From NCBI GenBank assembly GCA_045629485.1, contig JAZQRF010000303.1, positions 1 through 62,423 of the forward strand: 62,423 nt of DNA, given 5' to 3'. This document shows positions 34,683-42,828 of the stretch, in pieces. The translations under genes were made by a program, and so were the position numbers. The notes under the pieces are model-generated. The model had not been told where the DNA came from and searched no databases. It worked only from the letters and a program-made list of their open reading frames with translations. Positions within the stretch are counted from its first letter, which is position 1. The number at the start of each line of letters is the position of its first letter. Origin of the DNA: Pseudopedobacter sp045629485. GTDB lineage: Bacteria; Bacteroidota; Bacteroidia; Sphingobacteriales; Sphingobacteriaceae.

Positions 34683-35336
34683 ATGTACAAAATTAACAAA
34701 TGGCTAACGCTAAGTATGGTCTTCTTTATTTTATCTTCATGCAACAGCAACGGACAAACAAAAGATAAGAAAGATCAAAAAATAAAGCTGGAAGCTCCAA
34801 AAGGAAAAGCTATTGCTGCTTTTGCGGCAGGTTGCTTTTGGTGTACCGAGCATGTTTTTGAAGAAGTTGTTGGCGTGGACTCTGCCGTTTCTGGTTACGC
34901 TGGTGGCAAAACCATCAATCCAACCTATAAAACTGTAAGTTCTGAAACTACTGGACATGCAGAAACTACCCTGGTTTACTATAATCCTAAAGTAGTAAGC
35001 TACCAGGAATTGGTAAACGTATTTTTCGATTCGCATGATCCCACTACCTTAAACAGGCAGGGACCTGATGTGGGCACTTCTTACCGCTCGGCTATTTTCT
35101 ATCTTACTGATGCTGAAAAGCAAATCATCACCAATACAATTAAAGAAATCAGTAAAACAAATCGTTTTAAAAAAGCTGTGGTTACTGAGGTGAGCCCATT
35201 AACAGCGTTCTACAGAGCAGAAGAAGAGCATCAGAATTATGTGAAAGGAAATCCACTAAACCCATATGTTAGAGGAGTCTCTAACCCAAGGTTTGAGCAG
35301 TTTAAAAGAACAACAAAAAGCAAGTTAAAAGAATAA
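34683..35336 (+). CDS. msrA: Peptide-methionine (S)-S-oxide reductase, exported lipoprotein form
   Basis: Repairs methionine sulfoxide in proteins. 217 aa. An N-terminal lipoprotein signal with lipobox LSSC (Cys about 20) and a charged linker (21-40) precede the MsrA domain. The catalytic block is AGCFWCTEHVF (C51, C54), followed by GYAGG and GHAE; the EEHQNY block is also present. The signal places it in the periplasm or on the membrane. No MsrB domain is fused. A bidirectional terminator follows. Confidence 0.93.
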   Translation: MYKINKWLTLSMVFFILSSCNSNGQTKDKKDQKIKLEAPKGKAIAAFAAGCFWCTEHVFEEVVGVDSAVSGYAGGKTINPTYKTVSSETTGHAETTLVYYNPKVVSYQELVNVFFDSHDPTTLNRQGPDVGTSYRSAIFYLTDAEKQIITNTIKEISKTNRFKKAVVTEVSPLTAFYRAEEEHQNYVKGNPLNPYVRGVSNPRFEQFKRTTKSKLKE

Positions 35337-35368
35337 AAAAAGCGACTACTTAAAAGTAGCCGCTTTTA
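35333..35368. terminator. Bidirectional terminator between msrA and the TonB receptor gene
   Basis: Stem AAAAGCGaCTACTT / AGTAGcCGCTTTT with a short loop; one internal mismatch. T-runs exist on both sides (CGCTTTTATC to the right; CGCTTTTTTTATTC read leftward), so it can serve both convergent genes. Confidence 0.8.
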
Positions 35369-35398
35369 TCAACTTAACCTATCCAAACAAATTTTATT

Positions 35399-38044
35399 TT
35401 AAAAACCCAATCTTAATGTTGCTCCATAAGTTCTAGGATCTCCTAACACACCAGCATATAAACCTGCGTTTCCTGCTGCTGCCTGGAGTTGCTCAAAGTA
35501 ATTCGTATCAGTGATATTTCTTCCCCATACAAAAATGGAGAACTTCTCTGATCTAAATCCTAATCTACCGTTTAATAAAGAATAAGAATCTACAATCAAT
35601 ACTCTTGAAGGAGTTGGATTTGAAGAATAATCTGAACGGTAAGAAGCATCGCCAGCAATAAAAAATCTTCCTTCTTTACTCAACAGGTTGCCTACAGTAC
35701 TTAACTCTGCACCTCCTGAGATATTCCATTTAGAGATTCCCGGTAATCGGCCGCCAGATGCATCTTTAAATGCAACTTGTACATTGTTTTCTGTGTATCC
35801 TGTTTCCTCTAATGGAAGAGGGGCATTTGTAAAACTCACATACTTTCCGTCTAAATAAGCTACCGCTGCATTTAAGGTCAGGAATCTTTGAACCTGGTAA
35901 CTTCCATCAACTTCAAAACCTTTTACTCTTACTTTCTCTGCGTTAGCTAAATACCCTCTGTTTACGCCCAATTGTGGAGATTGCACATTGGTTTGATAAT
36001 CTTTAATATCTGTATTAAATGCCGAGATGTTTAATATAGCTCCTGTAATAGGTCTTGATTTAATCCCTAACTCATAATGCTGTACATACTCTGGTTTTAC
36101 CACTGCCAGAGATAAATCTACGCTTCCATCTGGAAGTGTAGGCAAACCGCCTACGTTAACCCCTACCGGCTTGTAACCTGTAGAATAAGTTGCAAATGCG
36201 CTAAACTTATCTAAAGGCCTGTAGGCCAATGTTAAGTTTCCTGAGAGATTATTATTGTCTGTACTTGTGTTAAACGCTTGATTGGTGTAAACAGCAGCTT
36301 TTAATCTGCGTAATGCTGCTGCATCTGCATCAGAATCCGCAATTGGGCGTCCGCCGTATGTTTGTCTGTCGTAATCCACATCCTTTTTATCATAGGTAAA
36401 CCTGATACCTGGTAAAACATGCAGATGTTTTGCAAATTCCCAATCTGCCTGAGCAAAAACAGCAGCACTTAAAGATTTAATGCTAGAATTTGTTCTGATA
36501 CCATAACCTGTTAATAAATCACGATAGGTATTATATAATGCTTGTTCACCTGTAGCACTGGTTTGTACAAACCTCCATTGATCTGCTCCTACTTCTTCAG
36601 TTTGACCCAAACCTTTTAAGTTTTGTCCGAGTACAAATACACCTACAACACCGCTTACTTTATCGGTAATGTTACCTGCATACCTGATCTCCTGAGAATA
36701 TTGATCATGACGTGTATTTCCCTGTGACTTAGTTAATGCAGAAAATTCTGTAAAATCTCTATCATTTGTAGGATCCCAGTTCCAGAATCTCCATGCTGTT
36801 GTAGAAGTTAAAGTACCGTTACCTATTTTTCTATCAATATTTACTGAAGCGCCACCAATAGATTGATTATGTCTCCAGGGTGTATTCGTATATATTTCTC
36901 TTGAGAAAGGATCTATTTTCGGCAACTGTTTCCCCAAGCCTGATCCTGCCACACCATTATCAGCGGAGGTTACAATGTTAGCATATTGTCTAAAATCACT
37001 TCTTAACGTTGGAGTAATACCTGCTACAACCAAAGGATAACCAGCCGGATGCTGGAAACTCGCATCTCCGCTTGCTATAATTTCTAATTTATCTGAGGGT
37101 CTAAATAATACCTGCCCTTTTATTCCCACATTATTTTGTCCGCTGTACGCTCGTTCTTCGTTAGGGTTCCAGATGGTACCATCTCTTTGTGTTCCTGATA
37201 GGGATAATTTTACAGCAATATCTTTAGCAATGGGACCAGTGATGGTTGCTTTTGCCTGAAGAAAATTATAATTACCAAAGCTTAGCTCTGCTTTTGAACT
37301 AGGGATAAAACTTGGTTTTCTAGTGGTAATGTTGAATGCACCTGCAGTAGTATTTTTACCGAATAAGGTTCCTTGTGGACCTCTAACAACTTCTATTTGC
37401 TCTATATCGATAAAATCTGTGGAGGTAGCTGCCGGACGAGCATGGTAAACACCGTCTACGTAAAATCCAACACCCGGGTCGATCCCATCATTGGTTAAAC
37501 CAAATGTAGAACCCAAACCCCTGATATTTAAAGTGGTATTCCTGGCATTTGAAGCATATAACTGAACAGATGGCACCAATTCTTTTAAACGGTTTACGTT
37601 AAAAGCACCCGCATTCTCTGCTGCCTGGCCACCAATAACGGTAATAGGAATTGGAACATTCTGAGCCACCTCGCTACGACGTCTTGCAGTAACCACAATT
37701 TCTTCAAGAAGCGCATCTTCTACAAGAGTTAATTGAACAGGAGTACTTTCAATTTTCAAAATCTGAAAATCCTGTGGTTTGTGCCCAACATAGGTAGCTC
37801 TAAGAAAGAATGGAGGCTCAATATTAACCGAAACACTAAAATTTCCATCTGCATCTGCTAAAGTAGCAGATTTAGTTCCCCTAACTACAATACTAGCGCC
37901 TGGTAAAGCTTGGCCTTTGCTATCTTTTATCGTCCCGGTGACAATGTGTTGAGCAAAAGATAAATTGCTTAAAAGCAGAACCGGAATAAGTAGGAATAAA
38001 CTTTTCCGTATAGACAAATAGGTTATTTGTATTGTTTTTTTCAT
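35399..38044 (-). CDS. TonB-dependent outer-membrane receptor with CarboxypepD-like N-terminal domain
   Basis: 881 aa from the ATG at 38044, which gives a normal signal peptide (MKKTIQ...LSFAQ); the longer frame to 38098 adds 18 unlikely residues. A CarboxypepD_reg-like domain (GTIKDSKGQALPGASIVV, about 30-110) is followed by a plug domain with VTARRRSEVAQNVPI, NIRGLGS and VEVVRGPQGTLFGKNTTAG. A 22-strand barrel ends in the terminal aromatic (LRLGF). The plug resembles siderophore/iron-complex-type receptors rather than SusC, and no SusD partner is adjacent. The ligand is unknown. Confidence 0.9.
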   Translation of the reverse strand: MKKTIQITYLSIRKSLFLLIPVLLLSNLSFAQHIVTGTIKDSKGQALPGASIVVRGTKSATLADADGNFSVSVNIEPPFFLRATYVGHKPQDFQILKIESTPVQLTLVEDALLEEIVVTARRRSEVAQNVPIPITVIGGQAAENAGAFNVNRLKELVPSVQLYASNARNTTLNIRGLGSTFGLTNDGIDPGVGFYVDGVYHARPAATSTDFIDIEQIEVVRGPQGTLFGKNTTAGAFNITTRKPSFIPSSKAELSFGNYNFLQAKATITGPIAKDIAVKLSLSGTQRDGTIWNPNEERAYSGQNNVGIKGQVLFRPSDKLEIIASGDASFQHPAGYPLVVAGITPTLRSDFRQYANIVTSADNGVAGSGLGKQLPKIDPFSREIYTNTPWRHNQSIGGASVNIDRKIGNGTLTSTTAWRFWNWDPTNDRDFTEFSALTKSQGNTRHDQYSQEIRYAGNITDKVSGVVGVFVLGQNLKGLGQTEEVGADQWRFVQTSATGEQALYNTYRDLLTGYGIRTNSSIKSLSAAVFAQADWEFAKHLHVLPGIRFTYDKKDVDYDRQTYGGRPIADSDADAAALRRLKAAVYTNQAFNTSTDNNNLSGNLTLAYRPLDKFSAFATYSTGYKPVGVNVGGLPTLPDGSVDLSLAVVKPEYVQHYELGIKSRPITGAILNISAFNTDIKDYQTNVQSPQLGVNRGYLANAEKVRVKGFEVDGSYQVQRFLTLNAAVAYLDGKYVSFTNAPLPLEETGYTENNVQVAFKDASGGRLPGISKWNISGGAELSTVGNLLSKEGRFFIAGDASYRSDYSSNPTPSRVLIVDSYSLLNGRLGFRSEKFSIFVWGRNITDTNYFEQLQAAAGNAGLYAGVLGDPRTYGATLRLGF

Positions 38045-38300
38045 GTTAAAAATAGAATTAAATCTTAAAAATATATAATCTATAGAATTAGTCGACAAAC
38101 ATAAAAGTTTTTTATAATATTTCTTTACCTTTTTTTATTTTTTTAATCTTATCGATATAAACCTGCCTTTACGTAGCTTTAAAATAGGTTTTGAGATTAA
38201 TCGGTGGTAATGGAGATCCATGTTCAATTTAAATGCAATTTTTGCCGGATGACGTAATGGTTAAGAATATTTAAAAAACGAGAATCAAAACCATAATAAT

Positions 38301-38308
38301 TACCTTTG
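38301..38308 (+). promoter_or_regulatory. -7 promoter box of rimM
   Basis: TACCTTTG matches TAnnTTTG fully and ends 5 bases before the rimM ATG, the same spacing as at the trp leader. The transcript would be leaderless or nearly so. Confidence 0.5.
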
Positions 38309-38313
38309 CATTA

Positions 38314-38841
38314 ATGAAACAAGACGATTATGTAGAAGTTGCTTACATTACCAAAACTCACGGTTTAAAAGGCGAAGTTCAGGTAGCATTCAGTTATGAT
38401 GAACCAGAGAATCTCCAGATAAAATCGGTATTTATTGATTTTAATGGAAAAATGGTTCCCTATTTTGTTTCGAAATACAAAATTTCTCAGAAACAATTAG
38501 CTTATTTTCTTTTTGAAGATATTAACCATATTGATAAGGCACAGGATCTGGTAAAGAAAAAAATATTCCTCTTTAAAAAACTAATGCCTAAAAAGAAAAA
38601 GGAAGAATTTACCTATAACGATTTGGAAGGATTTATGGCAACTGATGTTTCTGCCGGAGAATTAGGTGAAATTATAGAAGTGAGAGCCTATCCTCAACAA
38701 TTTTTGGCTACAGTAAATTTCAAAGAGAAAGAAGTACTCTTTCCTCTATCCGAAGATTTAATAGAAGAAATTGATATAGAGAATAAGCGTATTAAAATTA
38801 ATTTGCCTGAAGGTTTGTTAGAAGTTTATTTAGAATCTTAA
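38314..38841 (+). CDS. rimM: 16S rRNA processing/ribosome maturation factor RimM
   Basis: Assists maturation of the 30S subunit head. 175 aa. The RimM N-domain starts with VAYITKTHGLKGEVQV, followed by the PRC-barrel domain (YNDLEGFMATD, then FLATVNFKEKEVLFPLSEDLI). It is followed after 9 bases by trmD. The S16 gene rpsP, commonly found just before rimM, is absent here; the upstream neighbour is a TonB receptor on the other strand. Confidence 0.94.
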   Translation: MKQDDYVEVAYITKTHGLKGEVQVAFSYDEPENLQIKSVFIDFNGKMVPYFVSKYKISQKQLAYFLFEDINHIDKAQDLVKKKIFLFKKLMPKKKKEEFTYNDLEGFMATDVSAGELGEIIEVRAYPQQFLATVNFKEKEVLFPLSEDLIEEIDIENKRIKINLPEGLLEVYLES

Positions 38842-38850
38842 ACCAAAATA

Positions 38851-39525
38851 ATGCGTTTCGACATCATTACAGTATTGCCTGCACTCTTAGAAAGTCCTTT
38901 TGCACATTCTATTTTGCAGCGGGCGCAAAAGAAAGGATTGGCAGAGATTTATGTGCATAATCTTAGGGATTTCACAAATAATAAACAAAAAAGTGTAGAT
39001 GACTACCCATATGGAGGCGGAAGCGGCATGGTGATGCAGATACAGCCTTTTGCAGAATGTATAGAAAAACTGCAATCGGAAAGAGACTACGATGAGATTA
39101 TTTTTATGACCCCAGATGGTGTTACCTTAAATCAGGGAATTGCAAATGAGCTATCTATCACTAAGAACATCATGATTTTATGTGGCCATTACAAAGGCAT
39201 CGATCAGCGGATTAGGGATATTTATGTTACCAGGGAGATTTCCATAGGCGATTTTGTGCTATCGGGAGGAGAATTACCTGCAGCCATTGTTGTAGATGCT
39301 ATTGTGAGGTTAATTCCTGGGGTTTTGTCTGATGAAACTTCTGCTCTATCAGATTCTTTTCAGGGAGAATTGTTAGACGCACCAGTGTACTCCCGGCCTG
39401 CAGATTGGCGTGGACATAAGGTACCGGAAATATTACTTAGCGGTGACCAGGCTAAAATTGAGCATTGGCGTTATGAAGAAGCGCTAAAAAGAACACAGGA
39501 ACGTCGGCCTGATTTATTAGAATAA
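38851..39525 (+). CDS. trmD: tRNA (guanine-37-N1)-methyltransferase
   Basis: Methylates G37 of tRNAs to prevent frameshifting. 224 aa SPOUT enzyme with the deep trefoil-knot elements MILCGHYKGIDQRI and SIGDFVLSGGELPA, plus the C-terminal GHKVPEILLSGDQAKIEHWR. DYPYGGGSGMVMQ near residue 50 is conserved. It is co-transcribed with rimM; a 204-base gap with its own promoter separates it from rplS. Confidence 0.97.
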   Translation: MRFDIITVLPALLESPFAHSILQRAQKKGLAEIYVHNLRDFTNNKQKSVDDYPYGGGSGMVMQIQPFAECIEKLQSERDYDEIIFMTPDGVTLNQGIANELSITKNIMILCGHYKGIDQRIRDIYVTREISIGDFVLSGGELPAAIVVDAIVRLIPGVLSDETSALSDSFQGELLDAPVYSRPADWRGHKVPEILLSGDQAKIEHWRYEEALKRTQERRPDLLE

Positions 39526-39662
39526 CGAAAGAATTATTACAAATGGTGATTTTACTATCTCATGCTAAAGCATTATCACTCAATCTGCGTTTCCTGGAAA
39601 TGTAGATAAACTAAAGATTGTTGAAAAAATTACATTAGTTTTTTTTTATAAAAAATTTTCCC

Positions 39663-39670
39663 TAATATTG
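39663..39670 (+). promoter_or_regulatory. -7-like promoter box of rplS
   Basis: TAATATTG differs from TAnnTTTG at one position. It is followed by GC and, 60 bases on, by the rplS ATG. A T-run lies just upstream. It would start the structured leader described separately. Confidence 0.45.
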
Positions 39671-39674
39671 CACT

Positions 39675-39712
39675 CCGAAATTCGGTACGGTTGTTTAAGT
39701 TTTTCAATCGTA
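39675..39712 (+). promoter_or_regulatory. Structured 5' UTR of rplS, candidate L19 autoregulatory leader
   Basis: Two adjacent hairpins can form in the leader: a short one, CCGAA/TTCGG (39675-39685), and an 8-bp stem TACGGTTG/CAATCGTA (39686-39693 with 39705-39712, one G-U pair) with an 11-base T-rich loop. They lie between the promoter box and the rplS ATG at 39730. Many ribosomal-protein genes are repressed by their product through such leaders; that role is inferred here. Confidence 0.45.
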
Positions 39713-39729
39713 ATTAACAGCATAAGATC

Positions 39730-40077
39730 ATGGATTTAGTAAAATTTGTAGAAGAGCAGGTTGTAGAGAAAAAACAGTTACCTGCATTTAAAGCTGGAGA
39801 TACCATCAGTGTTCATTATAGAATTCGTGAAGGAAATAAAGAGCGTATCCAGGTTTATCAAGGTGTAGTTATCCAGAGAAATAGTGCTGGTTCTACAGAA
39901 ACTTTTACCGTACGTAAAATGTCTAACGGTATTGGTGTAGAACGTATTTTCCCAATAAACTCTCCTAACATAGAGAAAGTTGAAGTTAATAGCGTTGGTA
40001 AAGTTCGTAGAGCAAAATTATTTTATCTACGCGAACTTACTGGTAAAGCAGCTCGTATTAAATCTAAAAGAGTTTAA
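39730..40077 (+). CDS. rplS: 50S ribosomal protein L19
   Basis: 115 aa, normal length for L19, which sits at the 30S-50S interface. Conserved segments PAFKAGDTISVHYRI, RIQVYQGVVIQR, TFTVRKMSNGIGVERIFP and KVRRAKLFYLREL are all present. It has its own promoter-like box and a structured leader, and a very strong terminator 21 bases downstream, so it is probably transcribed partly or wholly apart from rimM-trmD. Confidence 0.98.
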   Translation: MDLVKFVEEQVVEKKQLPAFKAGDTISVHYRIREGNKERIQVYQGVVIQRNSAGSTETFTVRKMSNGIGVERIFPINSPNIEKVEVNSVGKVRRAKLFYLRELTGKAARIKSKRV

Positions 40078-40098
40078 TCATCCTGTTTTAAAATATTT

Positions 40099-40136
40099 AA
40101 CCCTTTTGATAAATTATCAAAAGGGTTTTTGTTTTT
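40099..40136 (+). terminator. Terminator of rplS
   Basis: Perfect 14-bp stem AACCCTTTTGATAA / TTATCAAAAGGGTT (40099-40112 with 40114-40127), which will open to a small loop, then TTTGTTTTT. Confidence 0.92.
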
Positions 40137-40154
40137 CCTTATTTTTAGAAAACA

Positions 40155-40190
40155 ATGCAAAAGGCCCGAAGATTATCTTTGGGCCTTTGT
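40155..40190 (-). terminator. Terminator of apaG (possibly bidirectional)
   Basis: Stem AAGGCCCgAAGAT / tCTTtGGGCCTT (about 40161-40172 with 40177-40188) and a small loop. Read leftward it is followed by TTTTGCATTG. It lies 25 bases after the apaG stop; a T-rich tail on the right side may also back up rplS termination. Confidence 0.75.
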
Positions 40191-40212
40191 TATTATTAAC
40201 GTAAAAATTAAA

Positions 40213-40599
40213 TTAATTCAATCTAAAGGGTGCAATTAAAGAAAACTTAGGAATCTGTACAACAATGATCTCATCGTCTACCATTCTCTTCATTTCATAT
40301 GACCCCTCCATTGTACCCATATCGCTTTGCAAATTACATCCGGAAACGTATTCATGCATTTCTCCTGGCTCTATCACTGGCTGCAAGCCCACAACTCCTT
40401 CACCTTCTACCTCCCGACTTTCTCCATTAGAATCAAAGATATGCCAATGCCTTCTCATTAATTGTAAGCTATAATTACTTAGATTTTCGATCTGAACCTT
40501 ATAAGCAAACATAAAATGCTCATTAGCCGGATTAGAATACTCTGGCTGGTAGGTTGTTTCAACAGTTACTTTTACACCGTCTGTTATTTGAGCTACCAT
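40213..40599 (-). CDS. apaG: ApaG-domain protein (DUF525)
   Basis: 128 aa, the whole length being one ApaG beta-sandwich. Conserved features: VTVETTYQPEYS, FMFAYKVQIENLS, LMRRHWHIFDSNG, VVGLQPVIEPGE and GSYEM. Proteins of this family are linked to Co2+/Mg2+ homeostasis and diadenosine tetraphosphate levels in E. coli, and the fold also occurs in F-box proteins; the molecular activity is unclear. It lies 50 bases downstream of dusB on the same strand. Confidence 0.93.
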   Translation of the reverse strand: MVAQITDGVKVTVETTYQPEYSNPANEHFMFAYKVQIENLSNYSLQLMRRHWHIFDSNGESREVEGEGVVGLQPVIEPGEMHEYVSGCNLQSDMGTMEGSYEMKRMVDDEIIVVQIPKFSLIAPFRLN

Positions 40600-40649
40600 T
40601 GCTATCTTGTTTAAATTTGAAATTAGGTAATAATATTTGAAATCAAAAA

Positions 40650-41642
40650 TCAGACCGTAACTGTATCAAATTTGTTTCCTATTTCCTGAAGTACACTTTC
40701 GATGTCGTTTGCATTGTCTAAAGACACCAATTTCATACGGTACTCTTTAAAATCCGGTATCCCTTTAAAATAGTTTGCATAGTGCCTTCTCATTTCAAAA
40801 ATACCGGTTTTCGGTCCTTTCCACTCTATAGATTTGATTAAATGTGTACGGCAAACCTCTATTCTTTCTTCAATTGTTGGGCCGTCTAAAAACTCACCTG
40901 TCTCGAAAAAATGTTTTACTTCTCTAAAAATCCACGGGTAACCAATGGCTGCTCTGCCAATCATAATACCGTCTACTTCATATTCCAGTCTCCAGTTAGC
41001 GGCTTTAACAGGAGAATCTACATCTCCATTCCCGAAAATTGGAATTTTTATTCTGGGGTTACGTTTAATCTCCCTTATTAAAGACCAGTCGGCACTGCCT
41101 TTATACATTTGAGAACGTGTTCTGCCATGGATAGTTAAGGCCTGGATACCGACATCCTGTAGCCTCTCTGCAACTTCGTAAACGTTTTTTGTATTATCGT
41201 CCCAGCCTAAGCGGGTTTTTACTGTAACGGGTAAATGCGTAGCTTTTACAACAGCGGCTGTCATCTCTACCATCTTATCAATGTCCTGTAACAATGCCGA
41301 CCCTGCGCCTTTACAGGCTACATTCTTTACCGGGCAACCATAATTTATATCAACAAGATCTGGATTTGCCAGGGTAGCTATCTCTGTAGCCTCACGCATA
41401 TGCGCTATATCACTCCCAAAAATCTGAATTCCTATAGGTCTCTCGTACTCGAAAATATCTAACTTCTGCCTGCTCTTTGCTGCATCCCTGATTAATCCTT
41501 CCGAGGAGATGAATTCAGTATACATCATATCAACACCGTTCTGCTTACACACATAACGGAAGGGAGGATCACTCACATCCTCCATCGGCGCAAGCAAAAG
41601 CGGGAAGTTTCCCAAATCAATATTTCCAATTTTTACAGACAT
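40650..41642 (-). CDS. dusB: tRNA-dihydrouridine synthase B
   Basis: FMN enzyme reducing uridines in tRNA. The start at 41642 (MSVKIGNIDL) is preferred over 41654, which adds four residues. The TIM-barrel has LLAPMEDVSDPPFR at the N-terminus and the catalytic cysteine in DINYGCPVKNV. VTVKTRLGWD, TIHGRTRSQMY and the FMN-phosphate region IFGNGDV plus GIMIGRAAIG are conserved. The DusB assignment follows from overall similarity to that subgroup, and the modified tRNA position is not visible. Confidence 0.93.
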   Translation of the reverse strand: MSVKIGNIDLGNFPLLLAPMEDVSDPPFRYVCKQNGVDMMYTEFISSEGLIRDAAKSRQKLDIFEYERPIGIQIFGSDIAHMREATEIATLANPDLVDINYGCPVKNVACKGAGSALLQDIDKMVEMTAAVVKATHLPVTVKTRLGWDDNTKNVYEVAERLQDVGIQALTIHGRTRSQMYKGSADWSLIREIKRNPRIKIPIFGNGDVDSPVKAANWRLEYEVDGIMIGRAAIGYPWIFREVKHFFETGEFLDGPTIEERIEVCRTHLIKSIEWKGPKTGIFEMRRHYANYFKGIPDFKEYRMKLVSLDNANDIESVLQEIGNKFDTVTV

Positions 41643-41694
41643 TTTCGCAATCAAATGAGTATTTTCATCACAAAATTACAAATTATCATCCATT

Positions 41695-42627
41695 ATGAAC
41701 GACATTCAAAAGTCAACACATTCTCATCCTGTAATGCAACTGGTTTATTTGTTGCTGTTTGCAACAATTGGAGGAATTGTTTTTGGCGTGATCGGATTAA
41801 TTTTTTACGGCTTTTTATTCGGAGCCGGAGGATTCACCAGCCTTTTAAGTGCTGATGCCAATACAATGGACGTTAATTTTTTACGTGTTGTACAAATCAG
41901 CAGTTCGATTGGAATTTTTATTGCCGGCCCTATTGCTTATGCACAGGTCGAAAAATATAAACTTGCTTCTTACTTTCATTTTAACAAACCTTTTGATCCT
42001 TCTTTATTACTAACCGTACTTGCCTTAATGTTGTTAGGTGCGCCACTACTGGAGCTTATAGCTTCATTAAATCAAAAAATGGCTTTGCCAGAATTTCTTA
42101 AAGGCATTGAGTTATGGATGAAAGAAAAGGAAGAGCAGGCAGCAGAGCTAACTAAGCAGCTTCTCATAATGAAAAGCGTTGGCGATTTAGCCATTAACCT
42201 GTTAATGATAGCGGTGATCCCTGCCATAGGTGAAGAGCTATTGTTTAGAGGCGGCTTGCAGAATATCTTGACAAGATGGTTTAAAAACCCACACACTGCA
42301 ATTTGGGTGACTGCAATAATCTTTAGTGCCATACATGTACAATTCTTCGGTTTTTTCCCGAGAATGCTTTTGGGCGCCTTATTTGGTTATCTTTTACTAT
42401 GGGGTAAAAACATCTGGCTTCCAATTTTCGCACACTTTATAAACAACGCATCAGCAGTAATAATGGCGTTTGTTATGCAAAAGCAAGGAAAAAGCTTAGA
42501 CGAAATTGAGAAAGCAGAGGCTTTTGAATTTTGGGGATACCTAGTAAGTGCAATAATTACCTTAATTTTGCTGGTAGCTTACTACAAACAAAGTAAAAAA
42601 AATTTAAGCGGAGACCTGTATGAATAA
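41695..42627 (+). CDS. CPBP-family intramembrane metalloprotease
   Basis: 310 aa membrane protein with about eight helices. The glutamyl/abortive-infection (CAAX-like) motifs are intact: EELLFRGGLQ (E180, E181, R185), FSAIHVQFFGFFPRMLLGA (H214) and HFINNASAV (H247, N250). Such proteases cut within membranes; in bacteria some confer bacteriocin immunity or act in signalling. A charged loop of about 25 residues (about 141-157, EKEEQAAELTKQ) lies between helices. It overlaps the next gene (DUF2007) by eight bases, so the two are coupled. Confidence 0.9.
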   Translation: MNDIQKSTHSHPVMQLVYLLLFATIGGIVFGVIGLIFYGFLFGAGGFTSLLSADANTMDVNFLRVVQISSSIGIFIAGPIAYAQVEKYKLASYFHFNKPFDPSLLLTVLALMLLGAPLLELIASLNQKMALPEFLKGIELWMKEKEEQAAELTKQLLIMKSVGDLAINLLMIAVIPAIGEELLFRGGLQNILTRWFKNPHTAIWVTAIIFSAIHVQFFGFFPRMLLGALFGYLLLWGKNIWLPIFAHFINNASAVIMAFVMQKQGKSLDEIEKAEAFEFWGYLVSAIITLILLVAYYKQSKKNLSGDLYE

Positions 42628-42823
42628 TTCCTGGGTGAAGATTTACACCTCTCACCAGTTTATCAAATCAGAAATTGTTCGTCAGGTTTTAATAGATCAC
42701 GAGATAGAAGCGGTATTAATGAATAAACAGGATTCGGCTTATAAATTTGGCGAAGTAGAAGTTTATATTCATCCATCTAATTTTGATAGAGCTATAGAGC
42801 TGATTATCCAAAATGAATTATAA
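42620..42823 (+). CDS. DUF2007-domain protein (PII-like putative signal transducer)
   Basis: 67 aa single-domain protein with the DUF2007 pattern: WVKIYTSHQFIKSEIVRQVLIDHEIEAVLMN, then VEVYIHPSNFDRA. The ferredoxin-like fold is related to PII-type signalling proteins; no ligand is known. It overlaps the CPBP protease gene by eight bases and is followed after five bases by cdsA. This places it in a membrane/phospholipid operon. Confidence 0.9.
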   Translation: MNNSWVKIYTSHQFIKSEIVRQVLIDHEIEAVLMNKQDSAYKFGEVEVYIHPSNFDRAIELIIQNEL

Positions 42824-42828
42824 TTAAC

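Noticed and set aside
35399..38044. SusC-type receptor of a polysaccharide-utilisation locus
   Set aside because: No SusD gene, no glycoside hydrolases nearby, and the plug motifs fit iron-complex-type receptors better.
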